A program made the translations under genes and the position numbers. A DNA stretch of 64,000 nt from Achatina immaculata (lineage: Eukaryota; Mollusca; Gastropoda; Stylommatophora; Achatinidae): positions 22,709,990-22,773,989 of the forward strand of contig CM019721.1 of the NCBI GenBank assembly GCA_009760885.1, written 5' to 3'. Positions within the stretch are counted from its first letter, which is position 1; each line of letters starts with the position of its first letter. A model generated the notes under the pieces. It searched no databases, was not told the origin of the DNA, and saw only the letters and a list, made by a program, of their open reading frames with translations. Of the stretch, positions 50,491 through 62,440 are shown piece by piece.

Positions 50491-51060
50491 TTACTTTATC
50501 CTTCCCCGTGTACCGTGCGATGTCGAGGGGAGATGGCGTGGCTGGGCCATGTGAATGGCCTCGGTGATGTTCTCTCGAAGACCAGGCACGTGTCCTCGTC
50601 CCGGGGGATGATAACAGATAAGTAGGGGGTTGCTGGGTTGGGCGAAGTATGGTGTGGGTTTACCCCGCGAGGCCGCTGCGGTAGCCATCAAAACCAACCC
50701 GGTTCACCCTGAAAACGGCTGCCTAAAGGGGCTCTTGTGAAGCTGCGGCAGACCTAGCAAGCCGACAGTGGATTTTTTTTTCCTTGCTACAAACTTAAGG
50801 TAAAATCCCCAACCATCATTCTATGCCATTAAGGCATATCCTGGAATACTGTATTAGGCCTGTATTTTCCATGACCTTCGGCACATGGAAGTGTGATGTG
50901 GTCAGTATCACGCCTGGCCCCTTTACCTTCCCAGATTTCTCTGGTGCCCATTTTATGGAGGCTGGGTGGACCCCTGCAAAGTTAATAAAAGAGATAAAAA
51001 CTGATAGTCCACAGAATTACAATGTAAGCATAATGTTCATGGTAAGTAAAGATATTTCAG
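50490..51060. other. GC-rich block of possible retroelement origin
   Basis: Clearly more GC-rich than its surroundings: CCCCGCGAGGCCGCTGCGG, then GCCTAAAGGGGCTCTTGTGA, and a second part with GGAAGTGTGATGTGGTCAGT and CACGCCTGGCC. It reads like the untranslated part of a repeat element. No protein domain seen. Confidence 0.4.
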
Positions 51061-51139
51061 GATGTGGATGCTGTTGTAATGTTAAGTCCGAGTCAGGGAT
51101 TAGAGAAACTTCAATTCAGCAGGGATTTACAGAAGAGCT

Positions 51140-51448
51140 GTGCTGGAGAACCAGTAATCATATAAGACGGTGCTGGAGTACCAGTAATCATACAAGACGG
51201 TGTTGGAGAACCAGTAATCATACAAGACGGTGCTGGATAACCAGTAATCATATAAGACGGTGTTGGAGTACCAGTAATCATACAAGACGGTGCTGGAGTA
51301 CCAGTAATCATATAAGACGGTGCTGGAGTACCAGTAATCATATAAGACGGTGCTGGAGTACCAGTAATCATATAAGACGGTGCTGGAGTACCAGTAATCA
51401 TATAAGACGGTGCTGGAGTACCAGTAATCATACAAGACGGTGCTGGCG
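51140..51448. repeat. 30-bp minisatellite
   Basis: Ten units of GGAGTACCAGTAATCATATA plus AGACGGTGCT; open on both strands. Confidence 0.95.
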
Positions 51449-52059
51449 GTGATTAAGTATTATTTCTCTATTTATTCAGAATTTACATGAACTTTTTGCA
51501 ACAAAATGTGCTTGTAACAGTAAAACCGTGTTTGTAATATTTGTTCATGTCTTGCTGCTGCCAAACATACAAAGCTTATCGTATGTGGCTCATTCGTCTT
51601 GGCTATCCCTGGTAGACTAGGTGAATGTGACATCGTGACAGCACGGTCACAACTGACCAAGACTTGTTTTAAGCTTCTAAGCTGGTGCGCATAATAGGCT
51701 CAGTCTAATTAGTGGGAGTGAGGGGGAGGGGCTGGTGGTGGTGGAGCTAATCGAGAGACCTTGCTATTATGGGTTTACACCAGTGGGATCTTGAAGCTGG
51801 CCACTGTAACCCCACAACCAGTTTGACAAGTCACGTGTGCTTCAACATCTTCATCTTCACAGCGCCGCCTGCACAGAGCCTCCTGTTTGCTGCTTCATGT
51901 GTATACATATATATAAATAATGTATTAAAGACTGATGTACTTCCAGGATAGCGGAGCCGAAGGAGAAGCCAGGCTATGTTTTCTGTTCTTGGAATTATAT
52001 AAACCCAGTGTAGTGACATAACACCTCACACCATATACTCGATATAATATTGCGTGTAC
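51449..52059. other. No feature recognised
   Basis: Unique-looking sequence; short ORFs only. Confidence 0.4.
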
Positions 52060-53034
52060 CTTGTGGTTATTACGGTTTGGTATATAAAACACCTTTTCCG
52101 GCCTGAAAACAGCTATAGAATCCTTTCCCCTGTGAGATCAACCATGAACACCCTTCTGATTTGAAAACAGCCATGGAATCCTTTCCCCCTGAGGACAGCT
52201 ATGGACACCCTCCCCCCCCCCCCATGGGATCGGCCATGGACACCCTTTCCGGTCTGAGAACAGCCATGGACACCCTTTAGGGCCTGAGAACAGCCATGGA
52301 CACCCTTTAGGGCCTTAGAACACCCATGGACACCCTTTAGGGCCTGAGAACAGCCATGGACACCCTTTAGGGCATGAGAACAGCCATGGACACCCTTTAG
52401 GGCCTGAGAACAGCCATGGACACACTTTAGGGCCTGAGAACAGCCATGGACACCCTTTAGGGCCTGAGAACAGCCATGGACACCCTTTAGTGCCTGAGAA
52501 CAGCCATGGACACCCTTTAGTGCCTGAGAACAGCCATGGACACCCTTTAGTGCCTGAGAACAGCCATGGACACCCTTTAGGGCCTGAGAACAGCCATGGA
52601 CACCCTTTAGTGCCTGAGAACAGCCATGGACACCCTTTCCGGTCTGAGAACAGCCATGGACACCCTTTCCGGTCTGAGAACAGCCATGGACACCCTTTCC
52701 GGTCTGAGAACAGCCATGGACACCCTTTCCGGTCTGAGAACAGCCATGGACACCCTTTCCGGTCTGAGAACAGCCATGGACACCCTTTCCGGTCTGAGAA
52801 CAGCCATGGACACCCTTTCCGGTCTGAGAACAGCCATGGACACCTATTTAAAAATAAAGCGAGAAATAGAACCAATATGATGTCAAGAGTTTGGGTTTTT
52901 TTTTTGGCGAGGGGGGGGGGGGTGAGTGGGGGAGGGAGGAGAGAATCGGACAATCCATTTTGTTGATCTATGAATCACCAAAAAACCCTTCCTTAGATCC
53001 CTCCCCCTACTACGCCACCAGATTAAGGACCACG
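52060..53034 (-). mobile_element. hAT-like MITE, inverted relative of 47049-47625, with 30-bp array
   Basis: The right end reverse-complemented reads CGTGGTCCTTAATCTGGTGG, like the CAGCGGTTCTTAACCTGG terminus of the 47-kb element. The interior matches it (GGTTCTATTTCTCGCTTTAT, then CATGGCTGTTCTCAG). The left end near TTGTGGTTATTACGG is decayed. Confidence 0.6.
52085..52845. repeat. 30-bp minisatellite inside a MITE, about 25 units
   Basis: Unit TGAGAACAGCCATGGACACC plus CTTTAGGGCC or CTTTCCGGTC. The two variants form separate blocks, switching near 52635. Reverse complement of the 47-kb unit matches at 22 of 30 positions. Confidence 0.95.
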
Positions 53035-53194
53035 GGCCTAGGCCGTCTGACCTGCACCAAGAAATGTGTTGCCAAAACATCCAAACTGGCACTTACTGGT
53101 ACTTCACAGAGCAAACTGGTTCTAAAGAAAACTGTTCTTATCTTCAAAGTACGAGCATCAGAAAAGCTTCACAGAGATCTGTTAGATTTACAGA

Positions 53195-53652
53195 GCAGGG
53201 AGTGGGACCAGGGAGTAGGAACAGAGAGTGGGAGCAGGGAGTGGGAGCAGAGAGTGGGAGTAGGGAGTAGGAACAGATAGTGAGAGCAGGGAGTGGGAGC
53301 AGGGAGTGGGAACAGAGAGTGGGAGCAGGGAGTGGGACCAGGGAGTAGGAACAGAGAGTGGGAGCAGGGAGTGGGAACAGATAGTGAGAGCAGGGAGTGG
53401 GACCAGGGAGTAGGAACAGAGAGTGGGAGCAGGGAGTGGGAGCAGAGAGTGGGAGTAGGGAGTAGGAACAGATAGTGAGAGCAGGGAGTGGGAGCAGGGA
53501 GTAGGAACAGGGAGTGGGAGTAGAGAGTGGGAGCAGGGAGTTGGAGCAGAGAGTGGGAGCAGGGAGTGGGAGAAGAGAGTGGGAGCAGGGAGTGGGAGCA
53601 GGGAGTGAGAGCAGGGAGTGGGAACAGGGAATAAGAGCAGGGAGTGGGAGGC
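53195..53652. repeat. GA-rich 12-bp repeat with higher-order structure
   Basis: Units such as GGGAGTGGGAGCA and GGGAGTAGGAACA. A block beginning GGGACCAGGGAGTAGGAAC and running ~90 bp recurs about 190 bp later. Confidence 0.9.
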
Positions 53653-53764
53653 TAGTACACTTTTCTTAGTTTTCTTAGCCACGATCTAAATGATAACTTT
53701 CTTTCTTTTTTCCTAGTACCACCTGCAGTCCATGGATCACGTGATAATGCCCCAAGTGCTACAT

Positions 53765-54037
53765 GAAAGGTTGGCTAGCAAGGAGGATTAAAGAGAGAAA
53801 ACTTAAATATTTTGGACACATAAAACGTCGTGATAATTTAGAGAAGATCGTCTTGGAAGGATACATAATGGGGAAAAGAAAGAGAGGAAGACCAAGGCGA
53901 AGATGTCTGCAAGACATCGGTGATGATCTGCGAATGGACGCATTAGCAGCAGGCCATCTTGCTCACAACCGAGAGGCCTACAGGAGAGCTGTTAGGGAGG
54001 CAAAGTTCCGCAGGGGACATGCAAATGACTGACTGAT
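53765..54037 (+). mobile_element. LINE family B tail flanked by ~42-bp similar sequences
   Basis: Open frame RIKERKLKYFGHIKRRDNLE, GKRKRGRPRRRCLQDIGDDL and GHLAHNREAYRRAVREAKF to a stop, with GACTGACTGA tail. Both sides carry a TGATAATGCCCCAAGT(G/A)CTAC block. Confidence 0.88.
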
Positions 54038-54399
54038 CACTTGCTGCCCGCAAACCACCTGATAATGCCCCAAGTACTACTTGCAGTCTGCGAGCCACAC
54101 GGTGGAAGCCACTAGCCTAATAGTTTCAACATTTAGAAGACATTTAACACTTGTTACTTCTATGCAGAGGGTTATGACAGACGCTTTCCCTTGCTAATAT
54201 ATGTGTTTGTTTGTTCACTTTATGCGCTTGAGCCTCTATCCTAAATCATTTAAAGTCATAAGTCAATCAGTCATGTGACTCAGTCATGTAGAAAACAACT
54301 GTGACCAAAATATTTATTTGGGGGGGGGGGGGGGGGGAAGAAAAATAGAAACATTCAGACGCAGTAGCCCGTGGCAAGTTTGTGTTCGTTTGCAAAAAG

Positions 54400-54497
54400 C
54401 TAGTGCTATGGGAGATAACCGAGTTTTTTTGTAAAGCTAATACATGTGTTATGGGAGATAACCGAGTTTTTTTATAAAGCTAAAGCATGTGTTATGG
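54400..54497. repeat. ~43-bp minisatellite, left part (split by LINE)
   Basis: Units of ATGGGAGATAACCGAG, a T-run and AAAGCTAATACATGTGTT. It continues at 55890-56345 on the other side of the LINE. Confidence 0.92.
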
Positions 54498-55889
54498 ATT
54501 TGGAAAGAAGAAAAGGTCCCTTCTAATTGGAAGAAGGGAATCATTGTGAAAATACCAAAAAAGGGCAACCTTAGTGACTGTAACAACTGGAGAGGAGTAA
54601 CCTTAATATCAGTTGTGTCAAAAGTATTTTGCAAGGTCATTTTGAATAGACTCAAAGATATAGTGGATACTGCAATGAGAGAAGAACAAGCAGGATTTCG
54701 AAAAGGGAGAAGCTGTCTCGACCAGATCTTTACTCTCAGAATAATACTTCAAGAACATATTGAAAAGCAGAAACCATTAATACTGAATTTCATAGATTTT
54801 AAGAAGGCATTTGATAGCATACACAGAGATTCATTATGGAGAATTTTATGTCTATATGGAATACCATCTAAAATTGTCAACATCATTAAGGACTTATACA
54901 ATGGATATGGTTGTGCAGTCAAGACAGAAGAAGGGATGAGTGAATGGTTCCAGATTGAAACAGGCGTGAAACAAGGATGTATACTGTCTCCTTTACTTTT
55001 TGGGATTACAATAGACTTCATAATGAAAAAATGCTGCACAGGTAACACAGGTATTGACTGGGTATATGGGACCCAACTAGAAGATCTTGATTTTGCTGAT
55101 GACATAACTCTTATCAGTAATAATGTGAATTCCATGCAAGAAAAAACAGATAGCCTATCTTCACTGGCTAGCAAAATAGGACTTGAAATTAACAAGGACA
55201 AAACAAAAATAATGAAAATTCCCATCAATCAAAATGGAAAAATACACATAGAAGGGACAGATATTGAAGAAGTCAATCAATTTGCATACCTTGGCAGCTA
55301 CATAGACCAGAATGGTGACACTAGAAAGGAAGTTAGGATCAGAATTGCAAAAGCAGCATCAATCTTCAAGAATCTTGAGAACATATGGAATTCAAAAGTT
55401 ATAAGCACAAAAACCAAGTTAAGACTATTCAATTCAAATGTAATATCCACCCTCATTTATGCATGCGAAAGCTGGAAAACAACTAAAGAAATAGAAAAGA
55501 AATTAGACTCTTTTGAAAACAAATGCCTAAGGAAAATACTCGGCATCAAGTGGAATGAATTCAAGAACAATGCAGAGATAAGACAGATGACTGAACAACA
55601 ACCAGTCTCACGGGTGATCAGGAAAAGGAGATGGACATATGTTGGCCACTTGATGAGAAGAAATGATCAGAGAATCCCAAAACAAGCTATCAAGTGGAAC
55701 ACAATAGGCCGAAGAAAAAGGGGCAGACCGCGTGAAACTCTGAAGAGAACATTATTAAGAGAGGCCAAGTTAACTGGCATAAAATCCTTTGATGAGGTTG
55801 AAAGACTCGCCGAAGACAGGAAAAATTGGCGAACTACTTTGCGAGCCCTATGTGACGTCTAACGGCACGGGAAGGATATAAGATATAAG
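54498..55889 (+). mobile_element. LINE family A, reverse transcriptase and C-terminal domain, 5'-truncated
   Basis: A 1392-bp insertion with an uninterrupted frame of about 455 codons. Seen in order: WRGVTLISVVSKVFCKVI, QAGFRKGRSCLDQ, FIDFKKAFDSIHRDSLW (motif A, Asp), GVKQGCILSPLLF (motif B), LEDLDFADDITLIS (motif C, FADD), LGSYIDQNGDTRKE, then a C-terminal GHLMRR, KRGRPRETLKRTLL and WRTTLRALC block. The catalytic Asp residues are present; the endonuclease and the start of the polymerase domain are missing. The 3' end is a short ATATAAG-type tail. It is flanked by ATGTGTTATGG (54487-54497 and 55890-55900), an exact 11-bp target-site duplication. The intact frame and exact duplication suggest a young insertion. 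Clade is probably RTE-like; this is uncertain. Confidence 0.93.
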
Positions 55890-56345
55890 ATGTGTTATGG
55901 GAGATAACTGAGTTTTTTTTATAAAGCTAATACATGTGTTATGGGAGATAACCGAGTTTTTTTTATAAAGCTAATGCATGTGTTATGGGAGATAACGGAG
56001 TTTTTTTTTCTAAAGCTAATACATGTTTTATGGGAGATAACCGAGTATTTTTCCTAAAGCTAATACATGTGTTATGGGAGATAACCGAGTTTTTTTTTCT
56101 AAAGCTAATACATGTTTTAAGAGAGATAACTGTCTTTTTTTATCTTTAAAGCTAATACGTGTTTTATGAGAGATAACTGTCTGCTTTGTCTTTAAAGCTA
56201 ATACATGTTTTATGAAAGATAACTGTCTTTTTTTCTTTAAAGCTAATGCATGTGTTGTGAGAGATAACTGTCTTTTATTTTCTTTAAAGCTAATGCATGT
56301 GTTTTTTTTTTCTTTAACGGTAATACATGTCTTATAGGAGATAAA
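55890..56345. repeat. ~43-bp minisatellite, right part
   Basis: About ten units as at 54400-54497, with T-run length variants and a CTGTCT sub-type toward the right end. Confidence 0.93.
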
Positions 56346-56930
56346 TCTCTTTGAGAAAGCTGTTACTGCTTTTGAGAGAACTAACCCTGCTCTGTGACAT
56401 ATATTACAAGACTGTAGAGGTAACTCTCAAAATTCACGAACTGGAGTTGTTTAAAATAAGAAAAAAAAAAGAAACAAGAAAACATTCACATAAACTGCCT
56501 GGCAGAAACAGAAAGGAACTGTTTAGTAAAACAGGAATAAAATATAGATAAATAACAATATTACAGAGAGGAAACATTCGACCCCCCCCCCCCCCACCCC
56601 CTCCCGTCCCGTCCCCTCGCCACTTTTCTCTCTTTTAAAAAAATCGATGGCTGCACTGAAGTTATTGATGTTCAGTACACGGAGATGTGGCCAGCAGGGA
56701 GTCGTGGGTAGAGTTTTGGGGGTACTCTGTTCTCTTAAGTGATTGGGGTCCAACACAATTTTATACACAGTGCCTTACTACATGAAAGACAGGCTTGATT
56801 ATTGGTGTGAAAACGTATTTGTGAAGGATGGAAGAAGTCAGGAGAAATATGAAAGTAAGAAAAATGTGAATGAAAAAAAAAATGTAGAAATTGAGTTTAG
56901 AATTCAGAACAGGAAGGAGTGAATCATGTT
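56346..56930. other. No feature recognised
   Basis: Contains a C-rich run at 56582-56625. Confidence 0.4.
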
Positions 56931-56934
56931 TGAC

Positions 56935-58085
56935 TACAAGGAGGACTATAGCAAACTTGGCTAGAAAAAGGGATATAGAGGATTTGGCTAGGAGAGGGAG
57001 TATAGTTGGGTAGAAAAAGGACTGTATCAGATCTGGCTATAAGATGCAAGTCTTGGCTATAAAATAACAGATTTGGCTAGAAGGAAGAGTATAGAAGGCT
57101 TGTTTGAACAAGTTTACCAGATCTGACTAGAGAGATGAAAATACCAGATTTGACTAGAGGGAGAAGAATACCAGATTTGACTAGAGGGAGGAACGTACCA
57201 GATCTGACTAGAGGGAGAAGAATACCAGATTTGACTAGAGGGAGGAATGTACAAGATTTGACTAGAGGGAGGAACGTACCAGATCTGACTAGAGGGAGAA
57301 GAATACCAGATTTGACTAGAGGGAGGAATGTACAAGATTTGACTAGAGGGAGGAGAATACCAGATTTGACTAGAGGAAGGAATGTACCAGATCTGACTAG
57401 AGGGAGGAATGTACAAGATTTGACTAGAGGGAGGAATGTACCAGATCTGACTAGAGGGAGAAGAATACCAGATTTGACTAGAGGGAGAAATGTACCAGAT
57501 TTGACTAGAGGGAGGAATGTACCAGATCTGACTAGAGGGAGGAATGTACCAGATTTGACTAGAGGGAGGAATGTACCAGATCTGACTAGAGGGAGGAATG
57601 TACCAGATCTGGCTAGAGGGAGGAGAATACCAGATTTGACTAGAGGGAGGAGAATACTAGATTTGACTAGAGGGAGGAGAATACCAGATTTGACTAGAGT
57701 GAGAATATCAGATTTGACTAGAGGGAGGAGAATATCAGATTTGACTAGAGAGAGGAGAATACCAGATTTGACTAGAGGGAGGAGTGTACCAGATTTGACT
57801 AGAGAGAGGAGAATACCAGATTTGACTAGAGGGAGGAATGTACCAGATCTGACTAGAGGGAGGAGAATACCAGATTTGACTAGAGGGAAGAGTGTACCAG
57901 ATATGGATAGATGAAGGAGCGTACAAAGAATTGGCTAGAAGGAGGAAAGTACCAGATCTGGTTAGAGGAAGAAGTATACTATGACCTGGCTAGAGAGAAG
58001 TGTATCAGATCTTTCTAGAGGGAGGAGTGTATCAGATCTGGCTAGAGGGAGGAGTGTACCAGATCTGGCTAGAGAAAGGAGTGTA
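56935..58085. repeat. 27-bp minisatellite with diverged edges
   Basis: Core 57110-57915 has about 29 units of GATTTGACTAGAGGGAGGAA plus TGTACCA or a similar 7-mer. Edges are irregular. It is open for 259 codons (PDLTRGRNV-type) because of the period; not a gene. Confidence 0.95.
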
Positions 58086-58159
58086 GCAACATTCAACTCA
58101 TGTGTGACTGTACCAACAGTGATTATGATCATTGTTTTTTACATTCATGTCTAATCATT

Positions 58160-58202
58160 AGAGAGAGAGAGAGAGAGGGAGAGAGAGAGAGAGAGAGAGA
58201 GA

Positions 58203-58237
<35 letters not shown>

Positions 58238-58247
58238 GAGAGAAGAG
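58160..58247. repeat. (GA)n/(GT)n microsatellite
   Basis: Long GAGA runs with a GTGT insert. Confidence 0.95.
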
Positions 58248-58294
58248 AGATTTTGACAATTTTACTTTGACTAACTTAAGTGTCTTCTAGAACT

Positions 58295-58375
58295 GGTATT
58301 TGTTTTTGCTGAAGGAAGACGGAAGTCGAAACGTTACAAATTTTAAGTGTTTATTTTTTAAATTCGTGTTGCGTC
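58295..58375 (+). mobile_element. Possible Penelope-like element terminus
   Basis: CTGAAGGAAGACGGAAGTC followed by GAAACGTTACAAATT resembles the conserved end of Penelope-like elements (hairpin, then GAAAC). No coding part remains. Confidence 0.4.
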
Positions 58376-59261
58376 TTAAACTCAGTTTCTGTCATGTGCG
58401 CTGTATCTGAGACTTGATGTATATTATAGAATTAGACGAGAAAGTATTGAGCTTATGTCCCGCTGCTAAAAGCTATATTTACAAAATAAATGATAATTCT
58501 GAAAAGACAATGAAAGAAGTTACACTCTGTTGATGTTCTTACACGTATTTCACATAAACCGGACTAGCAGAGATAATAAGAGGATCACAGGCCATGCATC
58601 ACTGACCAAAGCAAACGCTTACAAATCTCATGCAGTACGGAAGTGCTACAAAACTCACAGAAGAGAACAAAATATCGAAGAGCAGGGTGTCTGAGAAGTC
58701 CAGTCAAATAAAAAGATTTAGCGAATATTGGAAGATACGTGAGCCAGCATGGACATGTTTGATGCTGTGACATGTCTTAATGATGTCTGCTTTCATCTAT
58801 CGTAACTACAGCACAGAATGTACGCAATTTCTCATATTAATCTCCTATGTTTTAAACCCTTAATAGTTACTCCTTTATTGGCGTTTCCTTAGTTTCCTTC
58901 ATCTTTTTTTTTTCAACTTATTTTTGTTAACCCGTTGTTTCACTTTTCTTGCCATCTCCTCCTGAAATATTTCTTTCTATTTCTCTTATACATATTTTTA
59001 TGTATACTTTTCTCTTTTGTTCGTTTTCTTATTACAATTTGTGCTCCTCTTTTTTTTTTGTCACAAAATGCCAAATTCTCCTCGTGCTTCAAGTGTTTTT
59101 TTCTATCACGGTTTATCAGTCTTTTCCTTGCTCCATTCATCACAACTTTCATACACGGACACACTGAACCGAGTTATCTTCCGTGTGCACACAAGAACAA
59201 TGTCAGTGTTTCAATACTAACGTGTATTTCTAATTGTATAAAGAAGAAAAAAAAATAAGGA
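58376..59261. other. No feature recognised
   Basis: AT-rich sequence with short ORFs only. Confidence 0.4.
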
Positions 59262-60030
59262 TTATCAATCAGAACAGAAAGGGGGGGGGGGAGTTTTGTG
59301 ACTAAAAAAGGAGAACAAAAAGGGGGGGGGAAGTTTTGTGACCCAAAGATCAGAACAGAAAATGGGAGAGTTTTGTGACTCAAAGATCAGAACAGAAAGG
59401 GGAAAGTTTTGTGACTCAAAGATCAGAACAGAAAAGGGAAAAGTTTTGTGACTCAAAGATCAGAACAGAAAGGGGAAAAGTTTTGTGACTCAAAGATCAG
59501 AACAGAAAGGGGAAAGTTTTGTGACTCAAAGATCAGAACAGAAAGGTGAAAAGTTTTGTGACTCAAAGATCAGAACAGAAAGGGGAAAGTTTTGTGACTC
59601 AAAGATCAGAACAGAAAGGGGGGGGGGGGGGGTTGTGACTCAAAGATCAGAACAGAAAGGGGGGGGGGTTGTGACTCAAAGATCAAAACAGATAAGGGGG
59701 AAAATTTTGTGACTCAAAGATCAGAACAGAAAATGGGAGAAAGTTTTGTGACTCAAAGATCAGAACAGAAAAGAGGGAAAGTTTTGTGACTCAAAGATCA
59801 GAACAGAAAGGGGAAAGTTTTGTGACTCAAAGATCAGAACGGAAAGGGGAAAGTTTTGTGACTCAAAGATCAGAACAGAAAGGGGGAAAGTTTTGTGACT
59901 CAAAGATCAGAACAGAAAGGGGACAAGTTTTGTGACTCAAAGATCAGAACAGAAAGGGGGGGGGGGAGTTTTGTGACTCAAAGATCAGAACAGAATGGGG
60001 GAAGTTTTGTGACTCAAAGATCAGACCAGA
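59262..60030. repeat. ~36-bp minisatellite with variable G-runs
   Basis: About 20 units of TTTTGTGACTCAAAGATCAG plus AACAGAAAGGGG. The G-run ranges from 4 to about 16, giving length variation between units. Confidence 0.95.
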
Positions 60031-60149
60031 CAGTATTTTTTAGTTCTCCTCAACACATTAGGTCTCGTCTGTGTGACTAATTAGCTGATGTGAAGATGAA
60101 TTCTGCAGTTTTACGTACAAAAGATATATTTGAAAAAAATCGATCAAAA

Positions 60150-60655
60150 ATAGGAAAAAAGGGAATAAATTAACTTTCTCTTTCTGTCTTATAAAGGGGA
60201 ATAAATTAACCTTCTCTTTCTGTCTTATAAAGTGGAATAAATTAACTTCCTGTATCTTATAAATGGGAATAAATTAACCTTCTCTTTCTATCCTATAAAG
60301 ACGAATAAATTAACTTCCTCTTTCTGTCTTATAAAGAGGCAATAAATTAACTTTCTCTTTCCATCTTATAAAGGGGAATAAATTAACTTCCTTTGTCTGT
60401 CTTATAAAGAGGCAATGAATTAACTTTCTCTTTCTATCTTATAAAAGGGAATAAATTAACTTCCTCTTTCTATCTTATAAAGGGGAATAAATTAACTTCT
60501 TCTTTCTATCTTATAAAGGGCAATAAATTAACTTCCTCTTTTTAAAGGGGAATAAATTAACTTCCTCTTTCCATCTTATACAGGGGAATAAATTAACGTC
60601 CTCTTTCTATCTTATAAAGGGCAATAAATTAACTTCTCCTTTCTATCTTTTATTC
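60150..60655. repeat. ~36-bp minisatellite
   Basis: About 13 units of TATAAAGGGGAATAAATTAA plus CTTCCTCTTTCTATCT. Confidence 0.95.
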
Positions 60656-60924
60656 CGTCATGCACCTTCGTCCAACCGTACCCTACAAGGATCAGCTTTA
60701 CCGCAGGCCATTATCACACGTAACCTGCACCGTTTATCCGGGACAATGATAAATTAATCACGTGCAAGCAGCGGCAGCAAACGCTGCTGAACTGCTGACT
60801 CACCGACTGGCGGTTCTAGAAGTGGGACACGGGATGTCACGAAGTGTGACTGGTATTGCTGTGAGTCCATGTTGTCTTTGATGTAATGATGAAGTAAAGG
60901 AGAATGCAGAGGGTTGTATTAACA
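60656..60924. other. No feature recognised
   Basis: Unique-looking spacer between two arrays. Confidence 0.4.
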
Positions 60925-61305
60925 GATCTGAGTACATGAGAACAGCAAATCTTAGTACAGAATTGAGTACAGCAGATTTGGGTACAGAATTGAGTACATG
61001 AGTACAGCAGATCTGAGTACAGTAGCTCTGAGTACAGAACTGATTACAAGAGATGTGAATACAGAACTGAGTACAGCAGATCTGAGTACGGAACTGAGTA
61101 CAGCAGATATGAGTACAAAACTGAGTACAGCAGATCTGAGTACAGAACCGAGTACAGCAGATATGAATATATAACTGAGTTCAACAGATCTGAATACGTA
61201 ACTGAGTACAGCAGATCTGAGTACATGAGTACAGCAGATATGAGTACATATATACAACAGTTCTGAGTACAGAACCGAGTACAGTAGATCTGAGTAGAGA
61301 ATTGA
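60925..61305. repeat. ~27-bp degenerate minisatellite
   Basis: Units of GAGTACAGCAGATCTGAGTA plus CAGAACT. Confidence 0.9.
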
Positions 61306-61309
61306 AAGG

Positions 61310-61572
61310 TCTGAATCATCTCTCAGGGATTTGCACATCTCTAAGGGATTTGCACATCTCTAAGGGATTTGCACCTTTCTAAGGGATTTCCACATCTCTA
61401 AGGGATTTCCACATCTCTAAGGAATTTGCATATCTCTAAGGAATTTCCACATCTCTAAGGGATTTCCACATTTCTAAAGGATTTTCACATCTCTGAAGGA
61501 TTTGCACATCTCTTAGGGATTTGCACATCTCTAAGGGATTTCCACATCTCTAAAGCATTTGCACACTGCGCA
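61310..61572. repeat. 19-bp minisatellite
   Basis: About 13 units of CTCTAAGGGATTTCCACAT. Confidence 0.93.
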
Positions 61573-61864
61573 AGGGCATGGAGCAGCACCAAGACAACCT
61601 GTTTCGTTGTGCATTGCCAAATAATCTTAACCGTCTTAACCCTCTTCGCTACATCACCTTGATGTTCGTCTCCAGGTGGGAACTTTTAACTATAGCTTAC
61701 TCGGCAATGATTTGTTTCTCCCACGCCAAACAAATAAGTCGGATAGTGAGTACGCGATAGCGCTTTTGCCCGGAGTGTTTGAGAAAGAGAGAATATGGGC
61801 AAGCCTCCAGACTTACTTACCTACCTTGTCTGTCTGTTTGTCTGTCTTGCACGTACAAACTCGT

Positions 61865-62135
61865 ACGTATGTACATACAGAGACAGACACACGTGCACAT
61901 ACAGACACATGCACACACACATACATACACACATACATACATACACACATACATACACACATACATACATACACACATACATACATACACATACATACAA
62001 CATACATACACACATACACACATACAAACGTACACACATACATACATACACACATACAAACGTACACACACACATACATACATACATACATACTACATAC
62101 ATACATACATACATATATATATATACATACATACA
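61865..62135. repeat. (CATA/CACA)n microsatellite
   Basis: Long run of ACATACATACACACATAC-type tetranucleotides, ending in ATATATAT. Confidence 0.97.
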
Positions 62136-62204
62136 TAACTGTAGCAGATTTCATTTTATACAACTGAACTAACACTGAAAAAATAACGCCTGAAAACATT
62201 TTTA

Positions 62205-62440
62205 TAGAAGCAAAAAATAAGGCATTATAACAAGCATATAAATAAGGCCTTATAATTAAATAAATGAGGCATTAAAAATAAATAAATAAAGAGGCATTAA
62301 AGATAAACAAATAAATGAACCACTAAAAATAAACAAATAAATGAGGCATTAAAATAAACAAATAAATAAGGCATTAAAAATAAACAAATGAAGCATAAAG
62401 TAAACAAATAAATGAGGCATTAAAATAAACAAATAAGAAG
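62205..62440. repeat. ~27-bp A-rich repeat
   Basis: Units of AAATAAATGAGGCATTAAAA plus ATAAACA. Confidence 0.85.

Noticed and set aside
50823..51452. 209-codon plus-strand ORF
   Set aside because: Two thirds is the 30-bp array; the first part has no recognisable domain and lies in a probable repeat.
52315..52966. 212-codon GCPWLFS-repeat ORF and plus-strand partners
   Set aside because: 30-bp array inside a MITE; open in several frames at once.
54749..55228. 159-codon minus-strand ORF
   Set aside because: Antisense shadow of the reverse-transcriptase frame.
57135..57914. 259-codon PDLTRGR-repeat ORF
   Set aside because: 27-bp minisatellite; the edges decay with no unique N- or C-terminal part.
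61676..62172. 163-codon His/Thr-rich ORF
   Set aside because: CATA/CACA microsatellite read in frame.
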